A DNA stretch of 64,000 bases from Natronoarchaeum philippinense (lineage in GTDB: Archaea; Halobacteriota; Halobacteria; Halobacteriales; Natronoarchaeaceae). A program made the translations under genes and the position numbers. Location of the stretch: the NCBI RefSeq assembly GCF_900215575.1, contig NZ_OBEJ01000003.1, positions 62,001 through 126,000 on the forward strand. The letters run 5' to 3'. The notes below the pieces were generated by a model. That model was not told where the DNA came from. It saw nothing but the letters and a program-made list of their open reading frames with translations, and searched no databases. Of the stretch, positions 1 to 10,066 are shown in pieces (positions within the stretch are counted from its first letter, which is position 1; every line of letters starts with the position of its first letter).

Positions 1-1184
1 GCTTCGGCGTCCAGCAGCCGCGCGGGAAGCCGCGGCTCGGCGTAGAACGGCCGGGCCATCCCGACCAGATCGCAGGCCGGCTCCTCGCCCGTCGCGCCGA
101 GCAGGCGGTCCATTTGGCCGCGCTCGCGGACGCCGCCCTCCAGCATGACCGGCACGTCGACACGGCGGCGCACCCGCCGACAGAACGACTCGTTCCACGC
201 CGGTTCGAACTCGAATCGACGCGCTTGCAGTCGATTGAGCGCCGCCACCGCGCGGGCCCGATAGCGACTGCCGAAGGCGTCGGCGTAGCCGTCGGCGAAC
301 TCCTCGCGCTCCCACGCGCGGCCGGGATACTCGCCGCGCACGATGCTCATGTCCCACGTCACGTTCGCGCGGACCGGCGCCACGGCGTCGTAGCCGTAGT
401 CTGCGAGGTGTTCGGCAATCCAGACGCCGTCGTCGAGATCGAGATGCCGTTGCACCAGTCGCGGCGCCGCCGTTTCGGCTGGAACTTTCGTCAGCAGGGG
501 TACGTCGCCCGCCCGGGCGCGAATCTCGTCGTGGACGAGTTCGAGAAACCGCACGCGCTCGCGCCGGGAGCCGCCGAACTCGTCGTCCCGCCGATTGTAA
601 AACGGGGAGAGAAACTGCTGGACGACGCCCATGTTCGCGCCGGCGAGGTGGATCGCGTCGTAGCCCGCGTCGACCGCCCGGGCGGCGGCTTTGCCGAAGT
701 CGGCAGCCAGCCCGTACACCTCGGCGGTGTCGAGCACGTGCGGGTCGAACGAGACCAGTCCGAGCCGGTCGAGCGCTCGGAGTTGCCACGGCGGACGCGA
801 GACGGCCAACTGCTCTAGGCCGGAATGGGACTGTCGATAGCCGGCGTGCCAGACCTCCATGCTCCGCAGCCCGCCGTGTTCGAGCTGGATCGCTATCTTC
901 GCTCCGTGGTCGTGGACCCGCTCTGTGAGCCGCGCTAACTGCTCGACGAACTCGGGATCGTGGACGCGCGTCATCCCCGGGGCCGCACACCCGCCCTCGC
1001 CTCGGACGATCGTTGCGCCCTGACAGAGCAGCCCCGCGCCAGAAGCGGCCGCCGGCTCCAAGTCCTCGATCAGCGCGTCGACGGCCTCGGGCCCGTTGCC
1101 CGCACACTCCAGCAGCGGCGCCCGGTAGAGCCGATTTTGGAGCGTCCGATCGCCGATCCCGACTGGGGCTTCGAGCCGTGCCAT
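1..1184 (-). CDS. Old Yellow Enzyme-family NADH:flavin oxidoreductase (partial, C-terminus beyond window)
   Basis: Read on the minus strand from ATG 1184, the frame stays open to the window edge, so the C-terminal end is missing. The start (MARLEAPVGIGDRTLQNRL) is the FMN-barrel opening typical of the family. Further on come the substrate/flavin segment IQLEHGG, a conserved AAARAVDAGYDAIHLAGAN strand and the late barrel motif VGMARPFYAEPRLPARLL near residues 375 to 392. Members bind FMN and reduce activated alkenes or related substrates using NAD(P)H; the substrate here cannot be told from sequence. Roughly 394 residues are visible, close to the single-domain family length, so little is lost. 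It is divergent to the lipoprotein gene at 1247. Confidence 0.85.
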   Translation of the reverse strand, partial: MARLEAPVGIGDRTLQNRLYRAPLLECAGNGPEAVDALIEDLEPAAASGAGLLCQGATIVRGEGGCAAPGMTRVHDPEFVEQLARLTERVHDHGAKIAIQLEHGGLRSMEVWHAGYRQSHSGLEQLAVSRPPWQLRALDRLGLVSFDPHVLDTAEVYGLAADFGKAAARAVDAGYDAIHLAGANMGVVQQFLSPFYNRRDDEFGGSRRERVRFLELVHDEIRARAGDVPLLTKVPAETAAPRLVQRHLDLDDGVWIAEHLADYGYDAVAPVRANVTWDMSIVRGEYPGRAWEREEFADGYADAFGSRYRARAVAALNRLQARRFEFEPAWNESFCRRVRRRVDVPVMLEGGVRERGQMDRLLGATGEEPACDLVGMARPFYAEPRLPARLLDAE

Positions 1185-1246
1185 CGTCTCTCACTGCGTG
1201 CTATCGGCCCAAAAGCGTTTGTCGCGCCGGTACCCTTTTGTCGTCT

Positions 1247-1972
1247 ATGCGCCGTCACCTTGCGATCGTCGCGGTCGTCGTCCTCGTCGCGCTGGCGGGC
1301 TGTAGCGGCGCGATGCCGGGCGACGACAGTTCGACGAGCGACGATCCGAACGACGCCGAGCAGGCACCGACGCTCGAAACAGTCGCGTACCCCGACGGCT
1401 ACGCCCAGACCGGTCTCACCAACGCGAGCCAAGCGCTGGCGACCCACGACGCCGCGATCGCGGACGCCGCAGGCTACCAAGCGTCGGCGTCGATCCGGGT
1501 CGACGCCGGCGACGAAACCCAAGAACTCGTGTTGAACTCGACCGTCGACAACGACGCCGGCACCGAGTTCTCCAGACTCGAACTCGCGGGCTCGGTCGAG
1601 GTGTATCGCACCGCCAACGGCTCGACGTACACCCGGATCGACGACGGTTCGAACGTCCAGTACGTCGCCAGCCGTCCCGACGCGTACGCGCAGGTGTCGA
1701 TCGCGCAGTTCGAGTCGACGCTCTCGGCGACCAACCTCACCGCCACGTCGGTCTCGCAGGACGGGTCGGCGACGCTGCTGACCTACACGGGCGACGGCTC
1801 CATCGAGGGTAGCGGCGATGTCTCGATCGAACTGGTCGTCGATACGGAGGGCCGCATCCACTCGCTATCGATCGATCAGGGCGCCGATGTCTCGGCCGAC
1901 TTCGACTTCGAGTACGGCTCCGTGACGGTCGAACAGCCCACTTGGCTCGACGACGCCAAGGCGGCGACCTGA
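1247..1972 (+). CDS. haloarchaeal surface lipoprotein, DUF7537-like
   Basis: A 241-residue protein starting MRRHLAIVAVVVLVALAGC. The hydrophobic stretch ends in a lipobox (LAGC, Cys at residue 19), followed by an acidic Asp/Ser linker, so it is predicted to be exported and lipid-anchored on the outer face of the membrane. The rest is rich in beta-strand-like Thr/Val/Asp segments resembling the haloarchaeal DUF7537 lipoprotein group, whose function is not known. An upstream in-frame ATG at 1013 would add 78 basic residues overlapping the divergent oxidoreductase and destroy the signal, so 1247 is chosen. The assignment as a lipoprotein is firm; the family name is from memory of related sequences. 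Confidence 0.8.
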   Translation: MRRHLAIVAVVVLVALAGCSGAMPGDDSSTSDDPNDAEQAPTLETVAYPDGYAQTGLTNASQALATHDAAIADAAGYQASASIRVDAGDETQELVLNSTVDNDAGTEFSRLELAGSVEVYRTANGSTYTRIDDGSNVQYVASRPDAYAQVSIAQFESTLSATNLTATSVSQDGSATLLTYTGDGSIEGSGDVSIELVVDTEGRIHSLSIDQGADVSADFDFEYGSVTVEQPTWLDDAKAAT

Positions 1973-2001
1973 CTAGTTGACTGCCCCCAGCCACTGCCTG
2001 C

Positions 2002-2562
2002 TTATTTTTCGACATCGAGTAGCGCGACCCGCTCTCGAACCACATCGGCGAGGTCGGCACCGGTCGCCGACAGTTCGGCCTCGGTGATCTCGAAAAACTC
2101 CCGCACGAGCGCCTCGTCGGCGTGCTCGACGCCGATGGTCGAGTGCTCCTCGATCGCCAGTGTCTCGCGGACCGCCGCGGCGGCGTCGGCTTCGCGCGCC
2201 GTCGCGTCGGCGTCGTTCGCGCTGATCGTCCTGTCGTCGCGCTCGCCGTCCTCGGCGACGCCGTCGATCACTACCGCAACGTCGGTCTCGCCCGCGTCGA
2301 CGCCCATCGCCAGCGCGTCGTCGATCTGGCGTCGGCCCGCCGCGTACAGCAGGATCTCGACGCCTCGGTCCCGCGCGACGTTCTCGCCGCGCTCGATCGC
2401 CCGGTCGGCCAGTTCGACCGCGCGTTCGAGGTGCTCGCGTCCGGCGAGATAGCGCGCGTCGAACGCCTGTACCGTACAGTCGTGCTCGTCCCCGATAGCC
2501 GCTAATTCGGCAACGGTGTCGTCCACATCCTCGATCGTCGCCTGTCCTTCGAGCAGATACAT
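2002..2562 (-). CDS. cgi121: KEOPS complex subunit Cgi121
   Basis: Encodes 186 residues beginning MYLLEGQATIEDVDD. The middle segment VEILLYAAGRRQIDDAL is the signature of Cgi121, the KEOPS subunit that docks tRNA 3' ends and the Bud32 kinase during N6-threonylcarbamoyladenosine (t6A) synthesis in the cytoplasm. The start at 2562 is preferred because GGAGG lies about 10 bases upstream; an in-frame ATG at 2589 would overlap the end of the helicase gene. The gene follows the Hel308 gene on the same strand with the stop of hel308 (2579) just upstream, so the two are likely co-transcribed. Other KEOPS genes are not in this window. Confidence 0.85.
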   Translation of the reverse strand: MYLLEGQATIEDVDDTVAELAAIGDEHDCTVQAFDARYLAGREHLERAVELADRAIERGENVARDRGVEILLYAAGRRQIDDALAMGVDAGETDVAVVIDGVAEDGERDDRTISANDADATAREADAAAAVRETLAIEEHSTIGVEHADEALVREFFEITEAELSATGADLADVVRERVALLDVEK

Positions 2563-2578
2563 CAGTACGCTTCCTCCA

Positions 2579-4876
2579 TCAGAAATCACCCAAACTCGCT
2601 TGGTCGGCGTCCGCGCTCGCGTCGTCCTCGCCTGCTCCTGAGCCGCCGTCGTCGGAACGCTCCACCGCGGCCCGTGCGTCTTGATCGGCCGTTACGTCCT
2701 CCAGTGTGGGATCGCGCCGGCCGGCGTTTTCGAGGATCGTCTCGGCGGTCTTCCGACGGCCGCGCAACGCCCCGAGCACGACCGACTTGTCGGCCTCTCG
2801 CAGATCGGCGCGGGTCTCGATACCGGCGTCGAACAGCCTCCGAGCGCGCTTGCGGCCGACGTTTCGGACGCCGGCGAGTTCGAGCAGCTCCTCTTTGATG
2901 CCGTCCGCGACGCGCTTGCGCGCCTCGCGGATCGCCGGCGAGACGCCGAGATCGAGGTCGGCGGCGAGCTGCTCGGCCGCGTTGAGCAGCCACTCGGCGG
3001 TGTCGACCTTCCCGCGCACGTCGCCTGGGCCGATTCCGAACCGCTCGGTGATCCGATCCTCGTCGACCTCCTCGGCCCAGTCTTCGAGCATATCCGCGGT
3101 CTTGAGCGCGGCGAGCCAGTCCTCGAAGCGCACGTCCTCGAACTCGCTCGGCATCGCGCCGAGGAATTCGCTTTCGCGCTCGTAGGCCAGTTCGGTGTAC
3201 TCCTCGCGGTCGCCGGATTTGAGGTATAGCTCGTACATGTCCGGCGTCCGCGCAACGAGGTGATAGAGGCCCATCGGCGTCGGCGTCCGGTCGTTTTCGG
3301 CGGCGTCGCGCAGGCCGTCGACGATCTCGGCGGCGCTCATCGGATCGAGATACAGCCGCGAGACGGTGTGGCCGAGGCCGGTCGCGGAGAGTTCCACGTC
3401 CTCGCTCGCGCTCTCTCCGCGCTCGATGAACTCGTTGCGTTCGAGATACTCGATCACGCTGTCGGCGACCGCTTCCAACTGGTCGGCGTCGTCGGTCTGG
3501 CTGGCGTGGAGCGTCTCCGAGAGAAAGCCCAGTAGCGCGTCCCGAGAGCGTGCGAACCCGCTTGCTATCGTCGCCAGCACGTGGGTCCGAAGGGCGGGCT
3601 CGGCGGCGAGCTTCGAGCGCACTGGCTCGGGCTCGGCGTACACGTACCGGTCGAACAGCTCGTCGAGTTCGTCGTGGTTGCTGGCGAGCAGGACGGCCTC
3701 GCCGTAGGGATCCCGCCCCGGCCGGCCGGCCCGGCCCATCATCTGGTGGACTTCCAGCACGTCCAGCGGCTGCATCCCACCGGCGGTGCCGTCGTAGCGG
3801 CGCCAGTCCCGGACGATCACCCGACGGCTCGGGGTGTTGACGCCGGCCGCGAGCGTCGGCGTCGCGCTGACGACTTTCAGCAGTCGATCGCGGAAGGCGT
3901 CCTCGACGAGCGAGCGGTGTTCTGCCGCGAGACCGGCGTGGTGGAACGCGCCGCCGCGCTCGACGGCCGCCGCGAGGTCGTCGCTCGTCTCGGTGTCGGA
4001 CACGTCCCGGATCTCGGCGGCGACCGATTCGAGTTGCTCGCGCTCCTCGGGCGAGAGGCTCGGCTCGACGACATCGGAAAGCCGTCGGGCGGCGACCTCG
4101 GCGTTCCGCCGGGAGTTGACGAACACGAGCGAGGAGCCGCCGTCCTCTAAAGTGTCCCGGACGATAGCGGCGCTTTGCTTCTCGGACTTCCGGGTCGGCA
4201 GCTCGCGCTGGGTGCCGTCGTCGAGGTGGAGGGCGTTGCCGAAGTGGACGCCCTTTTTGAGGTCGATCGGGCGCCACGTCGAGTCGACCAGTTCGGCGTC
4301 GAGCCAGTCGGCGATCTCGTCGGCGTTGCCGACTGTCGCCGACAGCGCGACCGTCTGCAAATTCGGGTTGAGCTGGCGGAGTTTCGCCAGCGTCACCTCC
4401 AGCGTGGGCCCCCGTGAGGCGTCGTCGATCAGGTGGACCTCGTCGCTGACGACGCAGTCGATGTCCTCGATCCAGCCGGCACCGTTTCGCACCAGCGAGT
4501 CGACCTTCTCGCTGGTCGCCACGACGATGTCCTTCTCGGCGAGCCATTCGCCGGAGGCCTCGTAGTTGCCCGTCGAGACGCCGACCGAGACGCCGAAGTC
4601 CTCGAACGCCTCGAACTCGGCCTTCTTCTCGCTGGCCAGCGCGCGCAGCGGGACGATGTACAGGGCTCTGCCGCCCCGATCGATCGCCGAGAGCATCCCG
4701 AGCTGGGCGATCAGCGTCTTCCCGCTGGCGGTCGGCACGCTCGCCACGACGTTCTCGCCCGTCGTGACGCCCGCCTCGACGGCCTCGGCTTGGGGCGGGT
4801 ACAGCTCCTCGATCCCCTGGGCCTGCAGGTACTCGACGAAGCCCGGCGGGACGCGCTCTAGCTCCGCAGTCTCCAT
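2579..4876 (-). CDS. hel308: Hel308-type superfamily 2 DNA helicase
   Basis: A 765-residue Ski2-like helicase. Visible are the Q-type motif [10 protein letters not shown] (residues 27-36), Walker A PTASGKT (48-54), the DEVH box (145-148), motif [15 protein letters not shown], and motif [17 protein letters not shown] winged-helix/ratchet region and a C-terminal helix-hairpin-helix segment ([20 protein letters not shown]) follow. Hel308 unwinds lagging-strand forks with 3' to 5' polarity and acts in replication-linked repair and recombination control. The C-terminus after residue about 725 is an acidic Ser/Gly/Asp tail ending QASLGDF, which resembles a PIP-box-like PCNA-binding tail (Q-x-x-L-x-x-F). 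A TTTAAAC element about 25 bases upstream may be the promoter. Upstream partner of cgi121. Confidence 0.95.
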   Translation of the reverse strand: METAELERVPPGFVEYLQAQGIEELYPPQAEAVEAGVTTGENVVASVPTASGKTLIAQLGMLSAIDRGGRALYIVPLRALASEKKAEFEAFEDFGVSVGVSTGNYEASGEWLAEKDIVVATSEKVDSLVRNGAGWIEDIDCVVSDEVHLIDDASRGPTLEVTLAKLRQLNPNLQTVALSATVGNADEIADWLDAELVDSTWRPIDLKKGVHFGNALHLDDGTQRELPTRKSEKQSAAIVRDTLEDGGSSLVFVNSRRNAEVAARRLSDVVEPSLSPEEREQLESVAAEIRDVSDTETSDDLAAAVERGGAFHHAGLAAEHRSLVEDAFRDRLLKVVSATPTLAAGVNTPSRRVIVRDWRRYDGTAGGMQPLDVLEVHQMMGRAGRPGRDPYGEAVLLASNHDELDELFDRYVYAEPEPVRSKLAAEPALRTHVLATIASGFARSRDALLGFLSETLHASQTDDADQLEAVADSVIEYLERNEFIERGESASEDVELSATGLGHTVSRLYLDPMSAAEIVDGLRDAAENDRTPTPMGLYHLVARTPDMYELYLKSGDREEYTELAYERESEFLGAMPSEFEDVRFEDWLAALKTADMLEDWAEEVDEDRITERFGIGPGDVRGKVDTAEWLLNAAEQLAADLDLGVSPAIREARKRVADGIKEELLELAGVRNVGRKRARRLFDAGIETRADLREADKSVVLGALRGRRKTAETILENAGRRDPTLEDVTADQDARAAVERSDDGGSGAGEDDASADADQASLGDF

Positions 4877-5048
4877 TACCCCTCCGTTGGCCCCTCCTGT
4901 GGTTTAAACTTCCGTCGTGGGGTCGGCTGGCGGCAGGCTGGCTTCGGCGTCACGACGGCACGGCGCCGATGGGTCGTCGGCGTCGCCGCCGACTGATCCC
5001 GTCTCGCGCTCCGTCATCCATTTGGTTCCCTCGCGCCAACCACGCGGT

Positions 5049-5294
5049 ATGAAAGTCGAGTTCGACCGCGACACCTGCATCGGGATGTTCCAGTGCGTCG
5101 CCGAATGGGACGCCTTCGAGAAAGACGAGGACGCCGGCAAGGCCAATCTCGCGGACAGCGAGGAGACCGACGACGACGTGTTCGTCCGCGAAGTGCCCGA
5201 CGACGCCGAACTCGACGCGAAGTTCGCCGCCCGCTCGTGTCCGGTCGACGCTATCGTCGTGTACGACGACGACGGCGAACAGCTGATTCCTTGA
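5049..5294 (+). CDS. small ferredoxin, single Fe-S cluster type
   Basis: An 81-residue acidic protein starting MKVEFDRDTCIGMFQC. The cysteine layout is C10-x5-C16 plus a late SCPVDAI motif. This is the pattern of short archaeal/actinobacterial ferredoxins in which the second cysteine of the usual CxxCxxC is replaced, so with three cysteines it probably holds a 3Fe-4S cluster or uses a non-Cys ligand. Members carry electrons to cytochromes P450 or oxidoreductases. It stands alone here, flanked by hel308 (divergent) and a small ORF; two P450 genes lie within 25 kb but are not linked to it. Confidence 0.85.
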   Translation: MKVEFDRDTCIGMFQCVAEWDAFEKDEDAGKANLADSEETDDDVFVREVPDDAELDAKFAARSCPVDAIVVYDDDGEQLIP

Positions 5295-5367
5295 GCACGC
5301 CAAATCATAGGAACACCGACAAAAAGATTATAACAAATCGTGTTGCACCCTCGCATAGGTGAAGCCC

Positions 5368-5478
5368 ATGAGCCGAAAGCGAACCCACGTCACCGAGTGG
5401 GCGGAGTTCGTCGACGCCGACGTGTCCGAGTCGACGCCGTCAGTCGATCGGGACCGCCCGCTCCGACGCGAACAGTGA
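5368..5478 (+). CDS. 36-residue hypothetical protein
   Basis: A short reading frame starting MSRKRTHVTEWAEFVDADV and ending in an Arg/Gln-rich tail. Support comes from position: an AGGTGA ribosome-binding-like stretch lies 7 bases before the ATG, and a GATTATAAC TATA-like element lies about 40 bases upstream, both in a stretch that is AT-rich compared with its surroundings. Amphipathic, no cysteines, no recognisable domain. Function unknown; it could be a spurious frame. Confidence 0.45.
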   Translation: MSRKRTHVTEWAEFVDADVSESTPSVDRDRPLRREQ

Positions 5479-5537
5479 TCTCGGTCCAGTAGTGCGCACC
5501 GCCGTTCCGAACTACGTCGAGAGCGCCGTGTGGCGTC

Positions 5538-6452
5538 TTACTCGATCTTCTCGTACTGCTCGGAGAGCTTGTCGGCGGCCTCGCCGAGCTGCTCGCGCTC
5601 GAAGCTGTCGAGGTCCCACTCGACGACCTCCTCGACGCCGTCGCTGCCGAGTTTGACGGGGACGCCCATCGCCACGTCCGAGTGGCCGAACTCGCCGTCG
5701 AGCGCGATCGATCCGGGCAGTACCTCGCCTGTGTCCCGAAGCACGGCCTCGACCATGTGGCCGACGCCGGTCGCCGGTCCCCACTCGGTCGCGCCTTTCT
5801 TCTCGATGACGTTCATCGCGCTCTCTTGGAGTTCCTCGAGAATCTCGTCTTTCTCCTCGTCGCTAAATTCGGGATCGGCGCCGTCGACGCGGACCTTCGA
5901 GAACACGGGGACCTGCGCGTCGCCGTGCTCGCCCAGAATCGTCGCCTCGACGTTCTGGACCGGCGTGTCGAAGCGCTCTGCGAGCACGTATCGGAAGCGC
6001 GCGGAGTCGAGCCGGCCGCCGAAGCCGATCACCTTCTCGCGGGCGCGCTCGCCCGTCTCGTAGAGGTGGCGGTTCAGCAGGTCGACCGGGTTCGAGGTCG
6101 TGATCGTCACGAAGTCGTCGTTGTGCTCGGCCAGCGACGAACCGATGTCCTCCATGATCGGCGCGTTGTCGCCCGCCAGATCGATTCGTGTCTGGCCGGG
6201 CTGGCGCGGGATTCCGGCCGTGATGACGACGACATCGGAGCCGGCGGTGTCCTCGTAGCCGCCCTGCCGGATCGTCGTGTTCGAGTCGTAGGCGACGCCG
6301 TGGTTCGCGTCGGCGGCCTGCCCGACGGTGTCGGCCTCCTTATCGGGGATGTCGACGAAGACGATTTCGTCGGCCACGTCCCGGAGCGCGATGTTGTACC
6401 CCGCCGCGGCGCCGACCGTTCCGGCCGCACCGACAACGCTAACTTTGGTCAT
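5538..6452 (-). CDS. mdh: malate dehydrogenase, LDH-like
   Basis: Encodes 304 residues, the length of the well-studied haloarchaeal enzyme. It interconverts malate and oxaloacetate with NAD(H) in the TCA cycle. Visible are the dinucleotide-binding GxxGxxG segment at the N-terminus ([11 protein letters not shown]), the [15 protein letters not shown] loop (substrate-specificity arginine region), [11 protein letters not shown], and the catalytic histidine motif GEHGDAQVP. An in-frame upstream extension to 6620 is Arg-rich and not family-like, so ATG 6452 is chosen. A TTTAAC box about 33 bases upstream fits a haloarchaeal promoter. Confidence 0.96.
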   Translation of the reverse strand: MTKVSVVGAAGTVGAAAGYNIALRDVADEIVFVDIPDKEADTVGQAADANHGVAYDSNTTIRQGGYEDTAGSDVVVITAGIPRQPGQTRIDLAGDNAPIMEDIGSSLAEHNDDFVTITTSNPVDLLNRHLYETGERAREKVIGFGGRLDSARFRYVLAERFDTPVQNVEATILGEHGDAQVPVFSKVRVDGADPEFSDEEKDEILEELQESAMNVIEKKGATEWGPATGVGHMVEAVLRDTGEVLPGSIALDGEFGHSDVAMGVPVKLGSDGVEEVVEWDLDSFEREQLGEAADKLSEQYEKIE

Positions 6453-6626
6453 ACACCCTAAACTGGCCGCGCGACGCCGGTTAAAGCTTCGGACGGGGCG
6501 TGCTATCTTGCCGCATTCTGTCTCTCGACATTCGCCTCTCGACGATATAACTCTCTCCCTATCGTGTGACCAAGCCACACGACCGAGACGGGTTCTTGCG
6601 ACTCGACGGCGACTCTCCACGTAGGT

Positions 6627-7121
6627 ATGGCAACAGATACCACACCAACGATCGCACCGCTCCCGAACGTGACGACGACCCGGCTGGCCGCGGGTGCCGT
6701 CGGCGGGTTCGTCGGTAGCATCCTGTTCGGACTGATCATGCAGTACGTGATTCCGGATCCGATCCTAGCAATGGCGATCCCGGCGATGTACGGGTTCTCG
6801 GGGCCGGCTCCGGCGGTCGGCTGGGCGTTCCACCAGTTCCACGGCGTCGTCCTCGGCGTGGCGTTCGTCGTGCTCGTCGGCGCCGCCGGACTCGACGACT
6901 ACGCTCACACGCTGCGCGGCGCCGCATCGCTCGGCGTCGGCTACGGCGTCCTGACGACGCTGCTTCCGGTGATCGTGATGCCGCTATGGCTGCAGGCCGT
7001 CGGGTTCCCGATGGCGCCGCCGTTCCCGAACCTCGCAATTCCGGGGACGCTGATCACGCTCGTCGGTCACGTCGTCTACGCACTGCCGGTCGCGCTGGCG
7101 TACGCGCTCACCCGTGACTGA
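6627..7121 (+). CDS. four-helix integral membrane protein, unknown function
   Basis: A 164-residue hydrophobic protein with about four predicted membrane segments (near residues 20-42, 65-88, 95-118 and 135-160). A polar motif [11 protein letters not shown] in the second helix carries two histidines and could bind metal or haem, but this is speculation. I do not recognise the family beyond similarity to uncharacterised haloarchaeal membrane proteins. It is divergent from mdh and followed after about 50 bases by the zinc-ribbon gene. Confidence 0.75.
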   Translation: MATDTTPTIAPLPNVTTTRLAAGAVGGFVGSILFGLIMQYVIPDPILAMAIPAMYGFSGPAPAVGWAFHQFHGVVLGVAFVVLVGAAGLDDYAHTLRGAASLGVGYGVLTTLLPVIVMPLWLQAVGFPMAPPFPNLAIPGTLITLVGHVVYALPVALAYALTRD

Positions 7122-7169
7122 CCTGCGAACTTGCTGGTTTTTTAGTCCGCGCGACCCCTCCTACCGGAT

Positions 7170-7931
7170 ATGAGCGAGTTCGACAAGGAAGCCGAGCGCG
7201 AGAAGCTCCGCGAGAAGTACGGCGAGGACGACGCCGACCGCGAGGACACCCAGCGCATGAGTCAGTTGCTCCTGCAGGGCGCGACGATGACGAACCAGCA
7301 CTGCGACCGCTGTGGCGACCCGATCTTCCGGCAGAACGGCCAAGAGTTCTGCCCGACCTGCAACGCGGCGGCCCAGCGCGAGGCGGAGGTGGGGAACGGG
7401 GCAGAGGCGGGGAACGGAGATGACGCCAACGCCGCCGACGCCGGTGCTGCTAACGCCAACGCTGCCACCACCGGTGCTGCCAACGGTTCGACTCTTGCTG
7501 CGGACGCACAGTCCGCTGGCGTAGACGCACAATCCGCCGATGCTGACGCCCAGCAATCGGCCGCCGACGCTCGGGCCGCTGACGCCCAGCCTACAGCAAC
7601 CGAGCGTCAGCCCACTGATGCCGACACCCAGCCCAACCGCGCCGCGGCGTCGGGACGCCGTGCGGTCGACGCCGGCCGACGTGAGGCCGACGCCAACACA
7701 GGATCGTCACCGGCCCCCGCGGATGCGTCGGACGGCTCGACGGCGGCGTCACGCGGCGCCGACCAGTCCCCGGCGTCGGCCGGCGACCTCGCCGACGCGG
7801 ACGCGGCGCTCGTCACTGCCTTGAACCGGTTCGCCGGCGCGGCGGCGACGACCGACGATCCGCGCCGCGCGAAAGAGCATCTCGAAGCCGCCCGCGAAGC
7901 TGCCGAAGCGCTCGACGCACTGCGGCGATAA
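7170..7931 (+). CDS. Sjogren/scleroderma autoantigen 1 (p27)-family zinc-ribbon protein
   Basis: 253 residues in three parts. Residues 1-75 hold a charged helix then a zinc ribbon with CDRCGDPIF and FCPTC, the arrangement of the archaeal SSSCA1/autoantigen p27 family. Residues about 76-205 are a low-complexity Ala/Asp/Gln linker. The last 50 residues form a predicted helical hairpin (DPRRAKEHLEAAREAAEALD). The biochemical role of the archaeal family is not established. The linker is unusually long and repetitive, typical of a disordered haloarchaeal spacer. It is convergent with msrA. Confidence 0.85.
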   Translation: MSEFDKEAEREKLREKYGEDDADREDTQRMSQLLLQGATMTNQHCDRCGDPIFRQNGQEFCPTCNAAAQREAEVGNGAEAGNGDDANAADAGAANANAATTGAANGSTLAADAQSAGVDAQSADADAQQSAADARAADAQPTATERQPTDADTQPNRAAASGRRAVDAGRREADANTGSSPAPADASDGSTAASRGADQSPASAGDLADADAALVTALNRFAGAAATTDDPRRAKEHLEAAREAAEALDALRR

Positions 7932-7953
7932 CCGGGCAGCGGCGACTGCTTGG

Positions 7954-8496
7954 CTACTTCGCTACTCGACCGGTGAACTGCTCGCGGACCTTCTCGACTT
8001 TCGGCGCGGCGTGCATCCGGCAGTAGGCGTCCTGTGGATTCTTCTCGAAGTAGTCCTGATGGTGCTCTTCGGCCTCGTAGAACGTCTCCAGTGGCTCGAT
8101 GTCGGTGACGATCGAGTCGTCGTAGGCGCCCGACTCTTCGAGTTCGACGACAAAGGTCTCGACGAGTTCACGCTGTTCGTCGTCGTGATAGAGGACGATC
8201 GACCGATACTGCGAGCCCACGTCGGGCCCCTCGCGGTCCTCGGTGGTCGGGTCGTGGATCGTGAAAAAGACCTCCAGCAGGTCCGGATAGCTGATTTCGT
8301 CGGGATCGTACGCGACCTGCACCACCTCGGCGTGGCCGGTCGTTCCCCGACAGACTTGCTTGTAGCTCGGATTATCCGCGTGGCCGCCGGCGTAGCCCGA
8401 CGTGACGGCCTCGACGCCGTCGAGCGGCTTCAGCGCGGCCTCGACACACCAGAAGCAGCCTCCGCCGAACGTCGCGTGTTCGAGTTGTTCGGTCAT
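7954..8496 (-). CDS. msrA: peptide-methionine (S)-S-oxide reductase MsrA
   Basis: 180 residues. The N-terminal GGGCFWCVEA motif places the catalytic Cys at residue 14 and a second Cys at 17. Conserved GYAGGHADNPSYKQVC, TGHAEVVQV and the C-terminal EAEEHHQDYFEKNPQDAYC segment follow, with a resolving Cys in DAYC. It repairs oxidised methionine in proteins (S-epimer), drawing reducing power from thioredoxin-like systems in the cytoplasm. Length and motifs are standard; no fused MsrB domain. Confidence 0.96.
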   Translation of the reverse strand: MTEQLEHATFGGGCFWCVEAALKPLDGVEAVTSGYAGGHADNPSYKQVCRGTTGHAEVVQVAYDPDEISYPDLLEVFFTIHDPTTEDREGPDVGSQYRSIVLYHDDEQRELVETFVVELEESGAYDDSIVTDIEPLETFYEAEEHHQDYFEKNPQDAYCRMHAAPKVEKVREQFTGRVAK

Positions 8497-8588
8497 GTCC
8501 TACGGTAGGCGCCCGACGGGTTTGAATGGCTGGGTCAGGACGGAATCAGCCGGTATCCGGCGTTGCTGGGTCGTCGCCGACGTGTCGT

Positions 8589-9923
8589 CTACCGTCGCTC
8601 GGGCACCATCTCGACCGGCCCGTCCGGCCGCAGCGTGATCGACGGCCTGAAGCCGAGATTTGCGACGGCCGATTCGACCGTCCACTCCTGACAGATCGTC
8701 GCCAGCACCAGCCGCGCCTCCAGCATCGCAAACCGGTCGCCGATGCAGCGCCGCGGCCCGCCGCCGAAGGGGAAGTACGCGAACGCCGGCAGGTCCTCGC
8801 GGAACTCGTCGGTCCAGCGCTCCGGGCGGAACTGCTCGGGGTCGTCGTAGAACCGAGGATCGCGGTGGAGCACCCACTGCTGGAACGTGACGGTCCGGCC
8901 CTCGGGGATCCGGTAGCCCGCCATCTCGATGTCCTCGGTCGCCTCGCGGAGGAGGTCGTAGACGGGCGGGTAGACCCGCATCGTTTCCTCGATGACGCGC
9001 TCGGTGTAGGGCAGGTCGTCGAGATCCTCGACCGTCGGCGGCCGGCCGCCGAGCACGTCGTCGAGTTCGGCCTGCAGTCGGTCGCGTGTTCCGGGATTCT
9101 CCGAGAGCAGGTGCAGGGCGTAGGTCAGCGCCAGCGCGGTCGTCTCGTGGCCCGCGAGCAGGATCGTGATCACTTCGTCGCGGATGCGCTCGCGCGGCAG
9201 GTCGTCGTCGCTGGCCAGCAGGAGCGAGACGACATCGCTCGCGTCGCCGCCAGCCCGTTCGTGCTTCTCGATGATGCGCTCGGCCACGGCGTGCAAGTCG
9301 TCCAGCGCCGCGTTGAACCGCCGGTTTCCGGGCGTCGGCACCCACCGCGGCACGTCGACCGGCCGCCGGATCGACGACGAGGCCCGGTCCATCACCGTCT
9401 CTAACGCCTCTCCGATCGCTTCTTCCTGTGCCCGGATGTCCACATCGAACAGCGCCTGCGCGGCGATCTCGACGGTGAGGCTCATCATGTCCTCGTGGAT
9501 ATCTCGCTGCTCGCCGGGCGTCCAGTCGGCCAGCGCGCGCTCGGTCGCATCGGTCATCTCAGTCGCGTACGACGCCAGCATCTCGGGGTAAAAGGACGGC
9601 TCGACGGTGTGGCGCTGCGAGCGCCAGAGCTCGCCCTCGCTGGTCAGGAGACCGTCGCCCAGCACCGGTTTGAGCGTCTCCATAAACTGCTCGCCCTTGA
9701 CGAACGCGTCGTTGTCGTCGACGAGCACGCGCCGGACCAGTTCGGGATCGCTCACCTGCACGAACTGCTCGCCGCCGATCTCGTACGCCGCAACCGGGCC
9801 GTACTCGCGGGCCAGATCCTCGAAAAAGGCCAGCGGGTCCTGTACGTACTCACGGGTGTTGCCCAGTAGCGGGATGCCGTCGGGACCGGGCGGGGCGCCG
9901 CGGCCGGACGCGGAGCGTTGCAT
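8589..9923 (-). CDS. cytochrome P450 (canonical active site)
   Basis: 444 residues, soluble type with no membrane anchor. Key P450 signatures are all present: proline-rich start [13 protein letters not shown]-helix AGHETT (257-262) with the acid-alcohol pair, K-helix ExxR (E313-R316), the PERW motif and the haem ligand loop [10 protein letters not shown] (Cys393). It should activate O2 with electrons from a ferredoxin and reductase. The sequence resembles bacterial CYP102-domain/CYP4-like fatty-acid-type P450s, but the substrate is unknown. Monocistronic; upstream 140 bases contain only promoter-like sequence. Confidence 0.93.
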   Translation of the reverse strand: MQRSASGRGAPPGPDGIPLLGNTREYVQDPLAFFEDLAREYGPVAAYEIGGEQFVQVSDPELVRRVLVDDNDAFVKGEQFMETLKPVLGDGLLTSEGELWRSQRHTVEPSFYPEMLASYATEMTDATERALADWTPGEQRDIHEDMMSLTVEIAAQALFDVDIRAQEEAIGEALETVMDRASSSIRRPVDVPRWVPTPGNRRFNAALDDLHAVAERIIEKHERAGGDASDVVSLLLASDDDLPRERIRDEVITILLAGHETTALALTYALHLLSENPGTRDRLQAELDDVLGGRPPTVEDLDDLPYTERVIEETMRVYPPVYDLLREATEDIEMAGYRIPEGRTVTFQQWVLHRDPRFYDDPEQFRPERWTDEFREDLPAFAYFPFGGGPRRCIGDRFAMLEARLVLATICQEWTVESAVANLGFRPSITLRPDGPVEMVPERR

Positions 9924-10066
9924 GTTACCTTCACACTATGTCGTGCGGAGATAAGGGTGTTTGCCCCAGCGGTTACCAACGGTGCTGTCGCGTGTGATGA
10001 CGACCCGACTCTGCCCTTTTGAGCCTCGCTACATTTTTTGTGTGCTGCTGTGTTCGGCTCGAACAG

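Noticed and set aside
2586-4547. 653-codon minus-strand frame inside hel308
   Set aside because: Arg-rich +1 shadow in the same DNA; hel308 itself has all motifs in order without a frameshift.
8589-9923. Idea that this P450 is part of the terpenoid locus
   Set aside because: It lies 13 kb away with unrelated genes between; its active site is canonical.
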